DNA from: Clostridiales bacterium
GTDB taxonomy: Bacteria; Bacillota; Clostridia; Lachnospirales; CAG-274
Assembly: GCA_021204175.1 (NCBI GenBank)
Contig: JAJPZT010000020.1
Coordinates: 5,976-69,975 of the forward strand
DNA length: 64,000 nt
Direction: 5' to 3'
Made by a program: the position numbers and the translations under genes. The notes beneath the pieces were generated by a model. The model ran no database searches. It worked only from the letters and a program-made list of their open reading frames with translations, and was not told the origin of the DNA. Below, piece after piece: positions 46,782 to 56,273 of the stretch; positions within the stretch are counted from its first letter, which is position 1; each line of letters starts with the position of its first letter.

Positions 46782-46783
46782 AC

Positions 46784-47323
46784 ATGGATTCTATTATCGA
46801 TCTTATTGATGAAATTCAAGACTTGTTGGACTCATGCAAAAAGCAGGCTTTTTCCGCCAACAAAATTATTGTGGATAAAGAGGAAATTACTGAGCTTTTA
46901 CAGGATATAAGACTTAATATACCTTCTGAAATCGCTCAGGCTAAGCGTATTTCCGAAAAGTGTGAAAAAATCGTTCAGGAGGCTCACAACAAAGCCAACC
47001 AGATTATTAAGCAGGCTGAGGATCAGGCTGAAAAGCTTGTTATGGAGCATGAAATTACAAGACAGGCTAAGGCTGAGGCGGATGCTATTGTTGAAGACGC
47101 AAGACAGGACGCTATCGAAATGAGAAGAAACGCCATTTCATACGCCGACGGTCTCTTAAGCGATGTTGAAAACGCTCTTTCAAAGAGTATGACAAAGGTT
47201 GAGGACGAGTCAAGAGCGGCTCTCGACACAATTAAAGAGGTTACAGACAGCCTTTCGGACTTTATGGATGACGAGCTTAATATAATCGTAGGAAACAGAG
47301 ACCAGCTCAGAGGGGATGTTTGA
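46784..47323 (+). CDS. Coiled-coil protein, DivIVA/ATPase-subunit-like
   Basis: 179 residues, almost entirely helical with heptad-like Ala/Glu/Gln spacing (ISEKCEKIVQEAHNKANQIIKQAEDQAEKL...). No TM segment. Genes of this kind follow coaD in many Clostridia and are often labelled ATPase or V-type ATPase subunit-like; no nucleotide-binding motif is present here. A cytoskeletal or scaffold role is a guess. Confidence 0.75.
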   Translation: MDSIIDLIDEIQDLLDSCKKQAFSANKIIVDKEEITELLQDIRLNIPSEIAQAKRISEKCEKIVQEAHNKANQIIKQAEDQAEKLVMEHEITRQAKAEADAIVEDARQDAIEMRRNAISYADGLLSDVENALSKSMTKVEDESRAALDTIKEVTDSLSDFMDDELNIIVGNRDQLRGDV

Positions 47324-47361
47324 TTAAGACCCTGATTTTTACATACGGAAAATAAAATTAG

Positions 47362-47387
47362 GAGGGGCTGTTTTTACCCCTCTTTTT
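47362..47387 (+). terminator. Terminator after the coiled-coil gene
   Basis: GAGGGG (47362-47367) pairs with CCCCTC (47377-47382), followed by TTTTT. Its T run overlaps the last codons of ylbJ on the other strand. Confidence 0.8.
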
Positions 47388-48372
47388 AACTATTGATGAA
47401 GGTTTTCACAGCGGCGGTTATTATAATACAGTAGGCAAAGCTTAAAACAGCGCTTATAAGCTTTCCCTTTATGTAGCTTCCCGCAGGGAGACCCACACTT
47501 GACAAAAAGCTTATTGACTGGGCGGCAACGCATAAGCCTCCGAAGGAAATCAAAAGGCTTAAAAAAGGCAGTCTTAAAGGCTCGCTCCACTGTGAAATAA
47601 GGGCGCACCCTTTTGTCATTTCGACCAAAGCCAAAATAAAGCTTTGGGAAAGAGACGGGCTTATGCCCAAAAGGCTTAAAGGGTTCGATACTGCCTTAAG
47701 TATACCCGTAAGAGAAATAAGCTCGGTTATTACGGAGAAAAACACTATAAAGCCCCCTACGTTAATCATTGAAAGAGATGATTTTTCGATAGCCAGTGAC
47801 AAAGCCTTTCCGAAAGAAAGGGAAGTATACTGCTTTCTGTTACAGTTTTCCTTGAATTTGGGGGCAAAGGGCTTTAACGCCAAAGCTATTGTAACAGGTG
47901 CTAAATAGTGTGATATTAGCAGAATTAACCCCGATTTCTGACTTTTAAGCATAACCGACCCTACTGTTCCCAAAATGAACAGAGGTCCCGAATTGTTGCA
48001 GAAAAGGCTTAAGTGCAGAGCTTCGGCTTTTGAAATTTGCTTTGTTTCATAAAGCCCGGCTATGGTCGAAGCGCCCATGGGGTAGCCCGAGGTTATGCCG
48101 CTTAAAAAGGCAAAAAATCCTTGGGGAGATATGCCGAAAAGCTTTTCGGAAACAGGAACAAGAAAACGGCTCAGTGTATTTATAAAGTTTAAATATATAA
48201 GCAGAGACGTGCCTGCCGCAAAGGGAAACAGCGAAGGCAGGGCGGCGTTATACCAAAGCTTAAGCCCCTGTTTGGCGGCTTCTACGGCATTTGAAGGAAA
48301 AAATATAAGCATTATATTGAATAAAAGAATTAATAAAGACAGTATGTATTTTTTGTGTTTTATTTTGATCAC
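47386..48372 (-). CDS. ylbJ: Sporulation integral membrane protein YlbJ
   Basis: 328 residues from a GTG start, about eight TM segments, nucleoside-recognition/Gate-like repeats (SGITSGYPMGASTIAGLYETKQISKAEA; LALVEMTKGCALIS). YlbJ is needed for cortex formation in Bacillus sporulation. SD is weak (AGAGA). It lies between coaD and the division cluster on the opposite strand. Confidence 0.9.
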   Translation of the reverse strand: MIKIKHKKYILSLLILLFNIMLIFFPSNAVEAAKQGLKLWYNAALPSLFPFAAGTSLLIYLNFINTLSRFLVPVSEKLFGISPQGFFAFLSGITSGYPMGASTIAGLYETKQISKAEALHLSLFCNNSGPLFILGTVGSVMLKSQKSGLILLISHYLAPVTIALALKPFAPKFKENCNRKQYTSLSFGKALSLAIEKSSLSMINVGGFIVFFSVITELISLTGILKAVSNPLSLLGISPSLSQSFILALVEMTKGCALISQWSEPLRLPFLSLLISFGGLCVAAQSISFLSSVGLPAGSYIKGKLISAVLSFAYCIIITAAVKTFINS

Positions 48373-48438
48373 GTCTCTCTTTTTTCTAAATTTATTCTTT
48401 TAAGAGGGACTTTATGACTTTTAGAGGATTTGATACAG

Positions 48439-50367
48439 GTGGCTGAGAGAAGAACAGGCAGCAAAAATAAAAAATCAAACAGCAGTTCGGGAACGAGAGC
48501 TTCTTCTTTGCAGTCTACAGGCAAAAGAAGCGGAAACGTCATAAAATTAAGCGATGTCCGCAGCAACAGAACAAGCTCCGCAGGCAGAACAACATCACGA
48601 ACAGCCCGAAGCACGGGAACAAGCCGAAGCTCCGCTTCAAGCCGAACAACGGGTACTTCACGTACAACAGGTATATCAAGAAGCACGGGAACAAGCCGTA
48701 CATCGGGCACATCACGAAGTACTTCCCGTACAGGCACAACAACAAGATCAACCCGAACATCGAGAACTACAGGCACAGCCCTGACGCCAATCGGAACAAG
48801 CAGAACGGCTTCGAGACGAACCTCTTCAACAGGCTCGTCCCTTACCGCACGCCGAAGCTCAGCCGTTTCTAAAAATACTTCTCAGGCAAGAACTGCTTCC
48901 GCAGCCGCTCCCAAAAGAAAACCCCAAACAAGAGTTGTTCATAAAAAGGTCAGCGGCATAGGCTACGAAGGGGCAGCGAGGATTTTTTTGGCGGTATTTC
49001 TTGTGCTTTCTGTTTTATACATAGGGGGCAACATTATAAGATATGCCTTGAAAAGTGCCGTAAGCTACGACACAATTCAAATAGGCTCAATCGATACACC
49101 CAAATCTGCAGATGGCGTTATTATAAGAACAGAAACGGCTTATCAGTCCGATATGGAGGGTGAAATCTCCTTTTTGGTGCCTGACGGAGAGAAGGTAAGA
49201 ACAGGCGAGACAATTGCCACAGTTAAGGTTAAGGATGTTGTTGACGAAGCTCAGCAGTCCCTTGACAGCCTTAACGAGGATTATATAGAATCCGAAAAGG
49301 TTAAAGAAACAATTGACGAAACGAACGAAGAAGCGGTTAAGCTTAATTTGGAAATAAAGGCTTTGGCTGATGATGCGGCAATGGATTTTGTTGCTCTTGA
49401 TACTATCAGCTTAAGAGACTTTACAAACAATGCTATGGTTAAGCAGGAAATGAGAAACCAGGCTATTTTAAGCGGAAGCCGTTCCGCAGAGGAAACCAGT
49501 GCAATTCAAAAGGCGGAGAACACCATAGCCGAAAATTCGAGAACATACACAGCCCTTGAAGGGGGTATAGTGTGCCTTGAAACAGACGGTCTTGAATCGG
49601 AGCTTAATACGGGAAATATGGCAAATCTTTCCGAAAATGATATTAAACAGAGCAGCGACTCCTCCCATGTAGCCGGCTCTGAGGTCAGCGAAGGCGAAAA
49701 CATATTCAAAATAATTACGTCAAATGTGTGGTATATTGCCGCATATATCGACTCAGACTATGTTTTGGACTGGGAGCAGGGCGACAGACACACCATCTAC
49801 TTAACCGACTCTATGGGCGAGAATATTGAAATGGATGTAGTGGTTGAAACCTTCGTGCCCGATACTAAAAAGACATATATGGTTTTGAGGGCGTCAAAGT
49901 ATATGCTTGATTTTATGTCTGTCAGAAACCTTTCCTTTGAAATAGACAAGGTTAAAACAGGCTATAAAATCGCAAATTCCTCTATTGTGGAAACTACCCT
50001 TATAAAAATTCCCGTTGAATATGTAACAGCCGGCACTGTGACGAAATCCAACGGAACCACTGTCTCCGTAGGCTCGGTTAAGGGTGACTATGCTTATTTC
50101 CCCGTAGGCTATGACAGCCTTGCTTTGGGCGATATAATAATGAGCCCCGACGGGTCTGATACATACACTTTAAGCGAGGTTGAAACACGTCAGGGAATTT
50201 ATATAATGAATACGGGTATAGCCCAGCTTTACACTATAGATACCGAAGGAAGCACCTCAAACTCAACCCATACTATTTTAGACCCTGACCGCAACACAAA
50301 TTTAAGCATATATGACAGAGTTGTGGTTGACCCTAAAAACATAGAAGAGGATCAAATGCTTTACAAA
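48439..50367 (+). CDS. HlyD-like membrane protein with Ser/Thr/Arg-rich cytoplasmic tail
   Basis: About 643 residues from GTG 48439 (SD AGAGGA, 48423-48428); the in-frame TTG 48430 sits too close to that SD. Residues 1 to ~160 are a low-complexity, basic tail of repeated Ser-Arg-Thr-Thr-Gly-like units; one TM at about 180-200 (IFLAVFLVLSVLYIGGNII); then a HlyD-type barrel-sandwich/lipoyl part (GVIIRTETAYQSDMEGEISFLVPDGEKVRTGETIATVKV) with a coiled coil. No exporter partner is nearby; it precedes yggS-sepF as in other Clostridia, suggesting a division or envelope role. The stop codon ends at 50370. Confidence 0.85.
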
Positions 50368-50383
50368 TAAGAAAGGTGATTTT

Positions 50384-51079
50384 ATGAGCGAAATTGCTGA
50401 AAACTTAAGTGAAATATATAAAAATATAGAGGCTGCGGCGAAAAAATCAGGCAGGTCTGCCGATGATATTATGCTTTTGGGCGTAACAAAAACCGTAGAC
50501 TGTGAAAGAATACAGCAGCTTGTTGACCTCGGTGTTAAGGAACTGGGGGAAAACAGAGTTCAGGAGCTTATGTCCAAAATCGACGTTATAAAGGGTGACG
50601 TAAACTGGCATCTTATAGGCAGCCTTCAGACAAACAAGGTCAAATATATCATAGGCAAGGTTAAGCTTATTCATTCAGTCGACAGTCTTAAGCTTGCTTC
50701 CGAAATAAGTAAACGCTCTTTGGCTTCCGGTCTTGTGACGGATATTTTGCTTGAGCTAAATGTTGCCGAGGAAGAAAGCAAACACGGCTTTAAAGCCGAA
50801 GAGCTTTCAGACACAATAGAAAAACTTAAAGAATTTAAGGGTATCGGAGTTAAAGGTCTTATGACCGTTGCCCCATATGTCGAAAACCCCGAAAATAACA
50901 GACCTGTTTTTAAAAAAATGCGTGAATTATTTATTGACATTAAGGCAAAAAACTGTGATAATATAGATATGACTTATTTGTCTATGGGAATGACCAACGA
51001 TTATGTTGTTGCAATAGAAGAAGGCGCCGATATTGTTCGTATAGGTACGGGCATTTTCGGCAAGAGAAATTATGCTTAG
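50384..51079 (+). CDS. yggS: YggS family pyridoxal-phosphate homeostasis protein
   Basis: 231 residues of PLP-binding TIM-barrel: LLGVTKTVDCERIQQLVDLGVKELGENRVQEL with the PLP lysine in LGVTK (about residue 35) and the C-terminal MTYLSMGMTNDYVVAIEEGADIVRIGTGIFG. It buffers PLP, and is linked to sepF in most Firmicutes. Start ATG 50384 behind AAAGGTG. Confidence 0.96.
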   Translation: MSEIAENLSEIYKNIEAAAKKSGRSADDIMLLGVTKTVDCERIQQLVDLGVKELGENRVQELMSKIDVIKGDVNWHLIGSLQTNKVKYIIGKVKLIHSVDSLKLASEISKRSLASGLVTDILLELNVAEEESKHGFKAEELSDTIEKLKEFKGIGVKGLMTVAPYVENPENNRPVFKKMRELFIDIKAKNCDNIDMTYLSMGMTNDYVVAIEEGADIVRIGTGIFGKRNYA

Positions 51080-51093
51080 GAGGAAGCTTGAAA

Positions 51094-51594
51094 ATGATCA
51101 ATGTTTTGGAAAACTTAAAGGATAAGCTGTTTCCCGGTAACTACGGAGAAGAATATTATGACGAGCCTGTTGAAAATGAGGATTATGAGGATTATGACGA
51201 TGAGCCGGCTCCCAGACCTGTCTCAAACAACAGAAGATATACTTCAAGTCGTTACGGAAGCAATTCTAAGATTTATAAGGTAAATACAAATGTTCAAATG
51301 GAGGTTCTCGTCAGTACCCCCACCAGCGTTGAAGAAGCAGGAGAAGCCTGTGACGCTTTGAGAGACAGAAAAACCGTTGTGGTTAATCTTGAAAAGGTTA
51401 ATTTTGAAACGGCTCAGAGAATAAGCGACTTTTTAAGCGGAGCAAGCTATGTTTTAGACGGCAGTGTTCAGCTTATTTCCGATGAAATTTTGATTATCGG
51501 ACCTATGAATGTCGATATTACGGGCAACTTTGCAGATGAGCTTCAGGCAAACGGAATTAACATTCCCAAAACATCTTCTGCCAAATGGAGATAA
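51094..51594 (+). CDS. sepF: Cell division protein SepF
   Basis: About 166 residues from ATG 51094 (a TTG at 51088 is in frame but only 4 nt after AGGAGG). An N-terminal amphipathic membrane anchor (MINVLENLKDKLFPG), an acidic Asp/Glu/Tyr linker, then the SepF core (VEVLVSTPTSVEEAGEACDALRDRKTVVVNLEKVNFETAQRISDFLSGASYVLDG). SepF tethers and bundles FtsZ; since ftsA is not seen in the window, SepF may be the main anchor. Confidence 0.95.
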   Translation: MINVLENLKDKLFPGNYGEEYYDEPVENEDYEDYDDEPAPRPVSNNRRYTSSRYGSNSKIYKVNTNVQMEVLVSTPTSVEEAGEACDALRDRKTVVVNLEKVNFETAQRISDFLSGASYVLDGSVQLISDEILIIGPMNVDITGNFADELQANGINIPKTSSAKWR

Positions 51595-51678
51595 AAATAT
51601 TCGCAAAAACGCTTGTATACTTTTGTGAAAAGTTTATAGTTGTTATATTGACTATATACAATAAAAAAGGTGATTTTT

Positions 51679-51963
51679 TTGATTAAATATTTTATTATTA
51701 AGGCAATAGGTAATATGTCAAAGCTTTTTTATCTGCTTATTGTGGCAAGGTGTCTTTTAAGCTGGCTGCCTGTAAACAGAAGCAATAAATTGGTTGACTT
51801 GATTTATACCCTTACGGAGCCTGTTCTTGCGCCCATAAGGCGGCTTTTCGACCGTTCGCCATTAGGGGGCTACGGTATGAGAATAGACTTTTCACCCGTA
51901 ATTGCCGTAATTTTGATTGAAATTGTATGCGATGTTATTATTAATATAATATACGCTCTTTAA
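51679..51963 (+). CDS. yggT: YggT family membrane protein
   Basis: 94 residues from TTG 51679 behind AAAAAGGTGA; two TM segments with the YggT motif ARCLLSWLPVNRSNKLVDLIYTLTEPVLAPIRRL between them. Homologues (YlmG) lie in the sepF cluster and affect division or envelope shape. 4 nt before ylmH. Confidence 0.9.
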   Translation: MIKYFIIKAIGNMSKLFYLLIVARCLLSWLPVNRSNKLVDLIYTLTEPVLAPIRRLFDRSPLGGYGMRIDFSPVIAVILIEIVCDVIINIIYAL

Positions 51964-51966
51964 GCT

Positions 51967-52752
51967 ATGACGGATAAGCACAGTGTTTTAAAAAACATAC
52001 AGGATAATGAGCTCAAGCTGTTTTTAGCTAAGGGTCTTGACAAAGCCGCTATGGCTCAAAAACGGCAAATACCCTGTTTTACCGAATTTGCCGAGCCTGT
52101 GAGGGTTGAAATGCTCAAAGAACTCCTTAAGAAGGAACAGGGGCTTGAGGTCAGAATATGGGGCGGCTATGAGGACGCAGAGCGTCTTATGGCGGGGTTT
52201 TATCCCGAATACGGTGAAGATGAGCCCTTTCCCATATGCGCCGTTAAAATCGAATATAACGCCAAATACTCAAAGGGCTTAAGCCACAGAGATTTTTTGG
52301 GCTCCGTTTTGGGTCTCGGTATCGAACGGGGCAAAACGGGGGATATTATCCCATCGGAGGGCTTTGCTCTTGTTATTTGCTGCACAGATGTAGCGGACTT
52401 TATTTCAGCCAACCTTGAAAAGGTGGGCAGAACCTCCGTCAGGTGCAAAACCGTTTCAGATTATGAGAGCCTGATTGCAGCTCCCGAGGTTAAAGAGATA
52501 GTTAAAACCCTTGTGTCTTTAAGGCTTGACGCAGTGCTGTCAGGGGCGTTTAACATTTCACGTTCCGCCGCCAATGAAGCAGTCAAAAGCGGCAGGGTTT
52601 TCGTAAACAGACTGCCTGTTGAAAATCCGTCGAAGAAAACTGACTGCGGCGATATTATTACCCTGAGAGGAAAGGGCAGAATTAAGCTGCTTGAGGTTTT
52701 GGGCAGTACAAAAAAAGATAAATTAATTGTTAAATTTCAAAGCTATGTTTAG
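51967..52752 (+). CDS. ylmH: YlmH family RNA-binding protein, S4 domain
   Basis: 261 residues: a structured N-terminal part (residues 1-175, with HRDFLGSVLGLGIERGKTGDI) and a C-terminal S4 domain (about 180-245, RLDAVLSGAFNISRSAANEAVKSGRVFVNRLPVE). YlmH acts as a ribosome-associated quality factor in Bacillus. Cluster position between yggT and divIVA is conserved. Confidence 0.93.
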   Translation: MTDKHSVLKNIQDNELKLFLAKGLDKAAMAQKRQIPCFTEFAEPVRVEMLKELLKKEQGLEVRIWGGYEDAERLMAGFYPEYGEDEPFPICAVKIEYNAKYSKGLSHRDFLGSVLGLGIERGKTGDIIPSEGFALVICCTDVADFISANLEKVGRTSVRCKTVSDYESLIAAPEVKEIVKTLVSLRLDAVLSGAFNISRSAANEAVKSGRVFVNRLPVENPSKKTDCGDIITLRGKGRIKLLEVLGSTKKDKLIVKFQSYV

Positions 52753-52764
52753 GAGGGAAATGTT

Positions 52765-53262
52765 TTGCTTACACCTATTGATATAGAAACCGCCGAATTT
52801 AAAAAGGTCGCTTTGGGCTATGCTCCCGACGCGGTAGACGAATTTTTGAATAAGGTAATCGAAGAATTTGAAAGACTTTATAAAGAAAACTCTTCCCTTA
52901 AGGACAAGCTTAAGAACACTGAAGAAGCTTTGGAGCATTATAAGTCTTTGGAGGACTCCATTAAAAGCTCGATTGTGCTTGCGGAAAAGGCTTCATCCAC
53001 AGCCAAGAGAAACGCTGCGGAACAGGCTGCAAACATAATTAAAGCGGCTCAGATTAAAGCTGATGAAAGGCTTGTGGAGTCGGCAAATGAAAAAGCAAGG
53101 CTTGAAAGCGAAATTGCACAGCTTAAAGGCAGATACACTATTCTCACTTCCGGCATAAGGGGTCTTATTAATGCCGAGCTTGAATACATAGATAAAAGCG
53201 AGGAGCTTTTAAATAACGTGACGGCAGATAAAAAAGATGATAAACAACCAAATAAAAGATAA
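52765..53262 (+). CDS. divIVA: Cell division/polarity protein DivIVA
   Basis: 165 residues from TTG 52765 behind AGGAGGG. N-terminal membrane-binding motif (LTPIDIETAEFKKVALGYAPDAVDEFLNKV, residues 1-30) followed by long coiled coil. DivIVA marks poles and septa. Last gene of the division group, followed by a terminator. Confidence 0.95.
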   Translation: MLTPIDIETAEFKKVALGYAPDAVDEFLNKVIEEFERLYKENSSLKDKLKNTEEALEHYKSLEDSIKSSIVLAEKASSTAKRNAAEQAANIIKAAQIKADERLVESANEKARLESEIAQLKGRYTILTSGIRGLINAELEYIDKSEELLNNVTADKKDDKQPNKR

Positions 53263-53280
53263 AAACATTTTTTCAATAAA

Positions 53281-53324
53281 AGAGCTGTGAAAAATTATAA
53301 GTTAATTCTTCACAGCTTTTTTTA
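53281..53324. terminator. Bidirectional terminator between divIVA and metK
   Basis: AGCTGTGAA (53283-53291) pairs with TTCACAGCT (53309-53317); TTTTTTT follows on the plus strand and CTTTT on the minus strand. Confidence 0.85.
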
Positions 53325-54476
53325 TTAATTTATAGCAGCCTTAAAAGGCTCTGTTTTATTCGTTCTTTCCCATGGAAGATCAAGGTCGGTTCTGCCGAAA
53401 TGACCGTATGCGGAGGTCTGAGCGTAGATAGGTGCTCTGAGTCCCAAATCCGCAATAATTGCTCCGGGTCTTAAATCAAAGTTTTCAAGAACGATTTTCT
53501 GAATTTCATCATCGGAAATTTTGCCCGTTCCGAAGGTATCAACATAAATCGAAGTAGGCTCGGCAACGCCTATGGCGTAGGAAAGCTGAATTTCGCACTT
53601 GTCTGCGATACCGCTTGCAACAATATTTTTAGCCACATATCTTGCGGCATATGCAGCGGAACGGTCAACCTTTGTAGGGTCTTTGCCGGAGAATGCTCCG
53701 CCGCCGTGACGTGCATATCCCCCGTAGGTGTCTACAATGATTTTTCTGCCTGTTAAGCCGCAGTCGCCCATAGGCCCGCCGATAACAAAACGCCCTGTAG
53801 GGTTAATGAATATTTTTGTGTCCTCAGAAAGAAGATTTTCGGGAATAACCGCTTTTATAACCTGTTCCTTTATGTCCTTGTGAATTTGCTCGTTTGAAAC
53901 GTCGGGAGAGTGCTGGCTTGAAATAACAACAGTGTCTACCGAAACGGGCTTTCCGTCCTCATAGGCTACTGTTACCTGACTTTTTCCGTCCGGTCTTAAG
54001 TAGGGGAGAGAGCCGTTTTTCCTTACCTCTGTCAGTCTTTTCGTCAGCTTGTGGGCAAGGCTTATAGGGAGGGGCATAAGCTCCTCTGTCTCATTGCAAG
54101 CATAGCCGAACATCATTCCCTGGTCTCCTGCGCCTGTGTCAAGGCTTTCCTCTGCGTCTACACCCTGTGCAATATCCGGCGACTGACCCTTTAATGTCAC
54201 CACTACGGAGCAGGTATCAGCATCAAAGCCGTATTTTGCCCTTGTATAGCCTATGTCTCTGACAGCGTCTCTTGCAATTTTTTCAACATCTATCTGAGCT
54301 GTTGTTGAAATTTCGCCTGAAACGCAGATAAGACCGGTTGTTGCCAGAGTTTCACAGGCAACTCTGCCGTTGGGATCCTGTACCATAACTGCGTCTAAAA
54401 CAGAATCGGAAATTCTGTCGCAAATCTTGTCGGGATGTCCCTCAGTTACAGATTCTGAAGTAAAAAGCTTTTTCAT
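53325..54476 (-). CDS. metK: S-adenosylmethionine synthetase
   Basis: 383 residues: [37 protein letters not shown] and [27 protein letters not shown]. It makes SAM from methionine and ATP. ATG 54476 follows TAAGGAGG. A SAM-I riboswitch stands upstream, so its expression should fall when SAM is plentiful. Confidence 0.98.
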   Translation of the reverse strand: MKKLFTSESVTEGHPDKICDRISDSVLDAVMVQDPNGRVACETLATTGLICVSGEISTTAQIDVEKIARDAVRDIGYTRAKYGFDADTCSVVVTLKGQSPDIAQGVDAEESLDTGAGDQGMMFGYACNETEELMPLPISLAHKLTKRLTEVRKNGSLPYLRPDGKSQVTVAYEDGKPVSVDTVVISSQHSPDVSNEQIHKDIKEQVIKAVIPENLLSEDTKIFINPTGRFVIGGPMGDCGLTGRKIIVDTYGGYARHGGGAFSGKDPTKVDRSAAYAARYVAKNIVASGIADKCEIQLSYAIGVAEPTSIYVDTFGTGKISDDEIQKIVLENFDLRPGAIIADLGLRAPIYAQTSAYGHFGRTDLDLPWERTNKTEPFKAAIN

Positions 54477-54682
54477 TTTGTTTCCTCCTTAAAATAATCC
54501 TGATTTACGGAAACGCCGCCAAGCGGAATTGATTTTTTTTCATCATTTCCGCAAACGGCTTCCCGATTATTGTTAAGAGGAGTATTGGGCAGCCGAAAGC
54601 TTTCTTTTAATAAAAATTGTTCGATAAACGCCTGAAAGTACAAGCAAGCTTGCAGTTAACTGTTTATCGACAACACTTTTAC
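54477..54682 (-). promoter_or_regulatory. Long structured leader between the SAM riboswitch and metK
   Basis: About 206 nt. On the minus strand TCGATAAAC pairs with GTTTATCGA (54674-54666 with 54631-54623 region), and GCGGAA with TTCCGC further down, with flanking GCCG/CGGC pairs. No ORF. It exceeds the usual distance from a SAM-I terminator to the start codon and may be a second control layer or an mRNA-stability element. Confidence 0.45.
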
Positions 54683-54819
54683 AAAAAAAAGAAGCCTTGC
54701 GGCTTATTCGATATACTCATCTTTCGGAATAAACCGATGGAATTAGCACCTTGTTCCCCAAAATAGGGGTTCGGTTGCCGGGCTTCACAGGGCCATTTCC
54801 CTCCGCCGCTCAGGATAAG
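54683..54819 (-). promoter_or_regulatory. SAM-I (S-box) riboswitch
   Basis: Reading the minus strand from 54819: CTTATCC, GGCGGAGGGA, TGGCCCTGTGAAGCCCGGCAACC-type core (given in parts here), AGGTGCTAATTCC and a closing GATGAG, the conserved S-box blocks in order. The aptamer spans 54819-54716. It is followed by a short stem (AAGCC, 54705-54701, with GGCTT, 54696-54692) and eight U (54690-54683), a terminator. High SAM should stop transcription before metK. Confidence 0.95.
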
Positions 54820-54846
54820 CTTTATGTGTTTTTTAATCTACTCCTA

Positions 54847-54875
54847 ATCATATCACTCCCACAGGGCTTTGTCAA
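54847..54875 (-). promoter_or_regulatory. Promoter of metK
   Basis: Minus-strand TTGACA (54875-54870), 17-nt spacer and TATGAT (54852-54847), about 25 nt before the aptamer. Confidence 0.8.
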
Positions 54876-54923
54876 TAAATTTAAGAAAAATTATTTGTGA
54901 AAAGTTGTGAAGAAGATATGACT

Positions 54924-56141
54924 TTAGTTAGTGTTTTCTTTAATTAAATAGCTTGCGGAGGCGGCAACAGCGGCAAGACAAAGATTTACTGCCCACAGAG
55001 GTTCATAGCCAAGACCGTTTTTAACGAAAATTCCGCCTAAAAATGAGCTGCCGAAAGCACCGAACTGATGACCTATAAGGGCAAAGCCGTAAAGTACAGC
55101 CATTTTTTCATAACCGAATTTTTTGCTGATTATTCCCGAAGTCGGCGGAACGGTAGCGTCTCCGCACATACCCAAAAGAGCTGAAGCACCGAAGGCAAAC
55201 GCCGCAGTTTTCGGCAAAATCAGAAACCCCAAGGATATAACAACCCTTAAAGCATAGAGACTTCCCAAAACATTTTTCATCTTAAATTTTGTGCCTAAAA
55301 AGCCCGACAGAACCGCACCGAGCATAGTGAAAATGCCGTAAACGGTCAGGGTCAGAGAAGCGGCAGAGTTTTTTATTCCGCAGGATATGTACTGTGAAAA
55401 CAGGTGGCTTTCTATAATCGACATATTAAAGCCGCAGGTGGCAAAGCCTATTAAAATCAGCCTGTAATCTCTTTCCTTAAGGGCATTTTTAAGCATAGGC
55501 ACAAGAGCCGCCTTTTTTGCGTCCTCATTTTTTGCTTCTGCGTTTTTCCTGTTTACGATGCCGATCCAAACCACAAGGGGAATAAGCAGAATGAAGGGCA
55601 GGGCGGTGGCGGTCATAGCGGCTCTTACGCCGAAGCTGTCGGAGGCTGTCTGCAAAGCCGGAGACATAAAGGCGTCGCCAACCCCGGCGCTTGCCTGAAC
55701 TATTCCCGAAACAAGGGCGGAACGCCTTTCACCTATAACAGGGGTTAAAGCCCCCATAACTATTCCGAAGCAAAGCCCTGTTGTTCCGAAGGGCAGAACC
55801 AAGCCGAAAAACAGAAGCATTGAAAAGGCACTGCGGCAAAGGGGAGTTATAATAAGCCCGGTTACCGTAAATATTATTCCTGTCATAATTACAAAGGCGT
55901 TTGATTTTTTAATCGCCAGCATTCCCAAAAATGGCTGAGCCACGCCGTAAACCAAAGCCCCGACGCCTATGCAGAAGCTTATATAAGAATAGCTTATGCC
56001 CGTTGTTTCCACAAGCCCCTTCATCATAATTCCGTAGTTGTCGTGAACCCCCTGCATTATGCCGTGAATAATACAGGCTGCGGCAACAAGAATAATGCAT
56101 AAAAATATATTTGCCTGTTTTGTTTCTTGTTTTGTTTTCAT
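54924..56141 (-). CDS. Major facilitator superfamily transporter
   Basis: 405 residues with about 12 TM segments in two halves. Loop sequences (VYGVAQPFLGMLAIKKSNAF; LSGFLGTKFKMKNVLGSLYALR) are MFS-like. The overall pattern (MQGVHDNYGIMMKGLVETTGISYSYISFCIG) fits monocarboxylate/oxalate-type porters, but substrate is unknown. It faces a LysR regulator across overlapping promoters, which probably controls it. Confidence 0.85.
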   Translation of the reverse strand: MKTKQETKQANIFLCIILVAAACIIHGIMQGVHDNYGIMMKGLVETTGISYSYISFCIGVGALVYGVAQPFLGMLAIKKSNAFVIMTGIIFTVTGLIITPLCRSAFSMLLFFGLVLPFGTTGLCFGIVMGALTPVIGERRSALVSGIVQASAGVGDAFMSPALQTASDSFGVRAAMTATALPFILLIPLVVWIGIVNRKNAEAKNEDAKKAALVPMLKNALKERDYRLILIGFATCGFNMSIIESHLFSQYISCGIKNSAASLTLTVYGIFTMLGAVLSGFLGTKFKMKNVLGSLYALRVVISLGFLILPKTAAFAFGASALLGMCGDATVPPTSGIISKKFGYEKMAVLYGFALIGHQFGAFGSSFLGGIFVKNGLGYEPLWAVNLCLAAVAASASYLIKENTN

Positions 56142-56169
56142 TTTGATACGCCTCTTTCGAACAGTTTGC

Positions 56170-56198
56170 TTGACATTTTTTCTTTACGTAAGTATAAT
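56170..56198 (+). promoter_or_regulatory. Promoter of the LysR regulator
   Basis: TTGACA (56170-56175), 17-nt spacer and TATAAT (56193-56198), a near-consensus sigma-A site. Confidence 0.8.
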
Positions 56199-56222
56199 AT
56201 CATAAAACAATACTTTAATCAA
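56194..56222 (-). promoter_or_regulatory. Promoter of the MFS transporter
   Basis: Minus-strand TTGATT (56222-56217), 17-nt spacer and TATTAT (56199-56194). Its -10 overlaps the LysR -10, so the promoters are mutually exclusive. A TTGAA...TTCAA inverted repeat (56224-56249) beside it could be the LysR operator. Confidence 0.65.
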
Positions 56223-56273
56223 ATTGAAATATTTAAGGCTATAATTCAAAATAATTGAAGTGAGGTGAGACTT

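Noticed and set aside
48590-48790. Repetitive DNA resembling a repeat array or CRISPR
   Set aside because: The repeats are in frame, imperfect and encode the Ser/Arg/Thr tail of the HlyD-like protein; there are no unique spacers of constant length.
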